64,000 bases of DNA from Sipunculus nudus (lineage: Eukaryota; Annelida; Sipuncula; Golfingiida; Sipunculidae): positions 71,902,926-71,966,925 of the forward strand of contig CM049309.1 in NCBI GenBank assembly GCA_026874595.1. Direction: 5' to 3'. The notes under the pieces were generated by a model. It was not told where the DNA came from and ran no database searches. It was given only the letters and a program-made list of their open reading frames with translations. Each line of letters opens with the position of its first letter. Positions within the stretch are counted from its first letter, which is position 1. Shown piece after piece: positions 60,705 to 64,000 of this stretch. A program made the translations under genes and the position numbers.

Positions 60705-60985
60705 CGACCGGCTTCCCTGGTCCAGGAATAGAGCACAGGGCTTACGGCCGGGATATCGTGAATTTGAATCCCAGCCGGGGCTTGAGATTTTTCACAGTCG
60801 GCCCCTACTCATGGTGATCGCTCAGCAGATATGAAGACCGTGCCCAGACGGTCGTGGTTCACTCACAAACGAATGCGCCTTTCGGGGGTTTCTTGGTGTT
60901 ATGACTCGGCAATGCAGATGACACACAACCACGACCTGCAGGAGTGGTATACAAGGAGCCTGGTTGAAACTAGGATAATCCCGTG
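60705..60985 (+). repeat. tRNA-type SINE, copy 2
   Basis: Has an A-box-like AATAGAGCACAGGG and a B-box-like GAATTTGAATCCC about 30 bases apart, then a body matching the 23.6-kb copy (ACTCACAAACGAATGCGCC and CACGACCTGCAGGAG). The left part is more complete than in copy 1. Confidence 0.7.
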
Positions 60986-61576
60986 TAATCCTCCGTCATG
61001 TCGTCCGAAGACGGAATGGAATTCTGCAAATGTACATAGCACTTTTATTTTAAATAATTTTTTTTACAGTACTTTATTAAGCAAGCATAAAAATAGAGGC
61101 GGTTAAATCCACACACAAAAAAATCTTTAACAAGCGTACCCGCAAACGAAGGAAAGTGAAGATAACTAAACTGAAAGTGATTTCAAGATAATTAATTCGG
61201 ATAAGAATATAGCTAATCATGTTCACCTGATCATGATATATAGTAAACCTATAGAGCAAACAGGCCTACACCCGGGTAGTAAGTATCAAACATTTGCCTA
61301 AACCCCCACCCTTATACGCCAGAGGTAGTTTTTTACTCAAAACGAACCTCTTCCAGTTAAAGAGTCTGGGACGGCCTGGACTACTTGTTTCAACTGTCAA
61401 ACTTTTAAATCAAAATTTGTTACATTACAAGGAAACACCTTTTGTTTTCATTTCACATGCATATGCTTACAAAATATTACTGCTAGACTAAAAGCAAAGA
61501 TATTTTAATATTTTCTGTAATGTATGAAGTGTTCAGTATTACCCGGGTGGCCATTTGTGTCGAAAGGGAACCCGGG

Positions 61577-61690
61577 TAATATCGAACCACAGACGCTTGT
61601 ATTGCTATTAGTGAACATATTAAAAATTTGTTACTTTCTTGGTCATTAGCTTATAAATATTACTTATCTGACATTTTCCTGGCGTCTTTT
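61577..61690 (-). repeat. Dispersed repeat S, inverted copy
   Basis: Read on the minus strand it gives AAAATGTCAGATAAGTAATA and ACTAATAGCAATACAAGCG, matching 62,670-62,775. With that copy it bounds about 1.0 kb of DNA. Confidence 0.6.
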
Positions 61691-62611
61691 GCACTATATG
61701 GTCTACGCTCTTTACACAGCGCTTTACCTATAGGGCTACTTCCTATATCGTAAGCCGCTGTTTGTTATGACCTCGTATCCTGCTTTGCAACACCAGAGGG
61801 GAGCACTGTATTTTTGTCCAATCAGATGAAACTTTGTGCTGGAAGACAAAGCCAAGCGAGGAATACACGGAGCCAATCATATTCATTTCTTTTGAGTGAC
61901 AGCTCATCCCCCAGTGTAACCGTCTAAATAGGCCAAAGGCTCAGATTGAATTGCCCCTGACGTGGTTTGCTTAGGGCCTTGGGCACATAGGATGCTCTGC
62001 CGGTGAGCTGTAATTCAAACGAAACGTAACAACAAAGGCTTCGTGCACACCTCGCTGGCTGGTTTCAGTTCTGCAGACAACAGATACATGGCTACGCTAA
62101 CACAGTCATAATGTCATAATCGAATCGGTCGCTGATGCGAGAATGCAGAGGGAGCAATTTAAATTCGACCGGAAACTCATCAAACGGCGCTTGAAGCGCG
62201 GCAATGGGCGGAGCCAGGATGCCTGTCGAGTGTTTGTTTATTGGCATCTGATTGGCTGCTTGTCACATCATACGCACGTTTATTTCAGTGGACAACAAAC
62301 CGCCATCTGGTGTCTAAATATATCATAAACGGTCAAAGCTGGCAGCGTGAAAAACAGTTGCTTCTTTAGAAGCGCAAGATTTCCGCTGCCTCGGGAGCGT
62401 ATATATGGTCCATCTCTTTATTATTTACTTAATATTTGAGATAGGCAGGCAAGGAACCTTCGTTGTTAGGCCCAACAGCCATGGCACATCGGTTTCAGGC
62501 TAAATTTGAAGTACATGAGTGATTGGCTGAACCATTGTCATCATCTGAAGACTTCAGGAGTAGACATATAAACCAATCAGAAAGCGCGTCAGAAACCAAT
62601 CAGAAAGTTGC

Positions 62612-62780
62612 TATGCCTTGGCTGTCGGACCTAACGAAGGGGGCTTCTTGCCCTTCTTGCTACTACGCTAAGAAAATGTCAGATAAGTAATCGTTATAAA
62701 CAAATGACCTAGAAAAAGTAACAAATTTAACCGACATCTACACTAATAGCAATTCAAGCGCTTGTGATCGAACATTAGTC
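62612..62780 (+). repeat. Dispersed repeat S, copy 3
   Basis: Contains AAAATGTCAGATAAGTAATC and CACTAATAGCAATTCAAGCG. Its first 30 bases (TTGGCTGTCGGACCTAACGA) are mirrored at 62,456-62,485. Confidence 0.6.
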
Positions 62781-62789
62781 ACCATGAAA

Positions 62790-64000
62790 ACTGTCAATCA
62801 TTCTAAGGGCTACAACAAGGAGAAACAACGACACTGCGTTTTAGCGCAGGTAATTAATTGTTATGATACTTGGAAATATTTTCAAAGTAAATAAGCTATA
62901 CAAAAGGTAATAGCACACGCGGTCATAGTGTAAGATGCAGCCTATATAGATCTGCCGTTTAAGTTGCTTCGGTGAGACTTTGAAGACTATTACAATTGAA
63001 CAAAAGCACATACAAATATTACAAGTTCACATATAAATGTTATTGTATTATAATTGTATATAATCATATATAGCTTGCAGTTTTGCTTTTAAATAATTAT
63101 TTTTTATTCATATATTCGAAAATTATGTATGACTTATCACAGAAATACTTTCGTGGACAATTAGTTTAATTGGATGATAATTTCGAAGGCAGGGCACCAG
63201 TCTGCGGCACGTGACTGGCGGACACACGTGACCGCCAATCACGTGATTTGGTTGTGGCGGGTTGGGATATTTTCCTGGCAGAGTCATTCAGCAAATCTCA
63301 GCCCAGATGGAGAGACAGAATTTTCTACAACTGGCAATCCCCACCCACCCACACCTATTTCACTTAAGCTTTCATGGTATCTGAGGATTTATATGCCCCT
63401 GCAGGGGTTGCTTTGTACAGCAGGAGTTACTTTCCATGATTTTGCTGCTTTTACTAACCTATTGTCTTAGTTTAGTTATGTAGTTATAAATGGTAGTCTT
63501 CTCCAAGGTTTATTTATGCCTGATTTACATTATGCACTATGTCTAATTTATATGTTCTTTAAATTGTCTTGTATACTTAATGTGATATATGGAGGAAGGT
63601 TCACATATTGTAATTCGATTGTATGTGTCAAGCCCAGCGGGCACCAGCAAGATTAGCCTCTGCAGAGGAAATAAACCTTAAGCCCAAACCAGTGTACTGT
63701 GTTTATGCATGCTTGATCTGTCTGTAATATGAAATACACTAGAAGCGCATGGTCTTCAGCGTATATCAGAAATAAAGATATGGATTATATAATAAGAAAA
63801 TACACATTTGGCGACGGTAGTTGACACAAGCGACCATTGTTTATCCTTCATGGATATGATTATGATGTAATGTGTGATGTATCAGTAAAGCGCCTGTACG
63901 AGGAGAACACAAGCCTCGCTGTAAACAGAGGTCGGCAGCTCTTGGTCATTGGTCCCGAAGTTATGGGTTCCCCTTGTGCATTACATCTATTATGACGTCA
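62790..64000. other. Intergenic, no gene supported
   Basis: No exon I can defend. The frame at 63,174-63,470 has no domain or splice context. Confidence 0.45.

Noticed and set aside
60705-60790. Possible tRNA gene
   Set aside because: A and B boxes are present but the arms do not fold as a tRNA, and the sequence continues into a repeat body shared with 23.6 kb.

Overview
This is AT-rich eukaryotic nuclear DNA. Genes are split by introns with GT/AG borders, there are no operons, and the window is full of simple repeats (AT, TG, CT, long G or C runs) and nested transposon copies. The gene content is a C-type lectin pair, a peptide-gated-type DEG/ENaC channel with a dead neighbour copy, a CACTA-type transposon and a tRNA-type SINE. 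This suits a marine invertebrate, most likely a lophotrochozoan such as a mollusc. That assignment is an inference; no host gene here fixes the species.

Layout. 1.1-3.4 kb: last three exons of a C-type lectin-domain gene (+). 3.4-7.5 kb: no gene seen. 7,540-27,125: one complete 19.6-kb DNA transposon of the CACTA/En-Spm type with matching inverted ends, a TA target duplication, sub-terminal repeat arrays at both ends and two minus-strand coding units. It also carries a nested hAT-like insertion (20,750-22,343), a SINE and other repeats. 27-34 kb: gene-poor, with palindromic repeats and a large inverted repeat (arms 31,293-32,279 and 33,102-34,048). 34.5-36.0 kb: DEG/ENaC pseudogene. 38.9-40.5 kb: intact single-exon DEG/ENaC gene. 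42.4-43.9 kb: a run of a dispersed repeat. 46.2-56 kb: three LTR-like copies and a decayed second lectin gene on the minus strand. 56-64 kb: repeats only.

The main discovery is the transposon's gene organisation. Eight minus-strand exons between 19,693 and 9,892 join with matching reading phases and no stop into a 485-residue protein with an N-terminal SAM domain. That SAM domain is split by a 3.2-kb intron. Inside the intron lies the zinc-finger plus transposase reading frame (19,524-17,065), with its own splice acceptor. This mirrors the plant En/Spm arrangement, where tnpD lies in an intron of tnpA and the two products arise by alternative splicing. The SAM protein frame is intact, while the transposase frame has two frameshifts. 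This copy may therefore make the SAM protein without active transposase.

All gene models are from reading the sequence. No database search or expression data was available.
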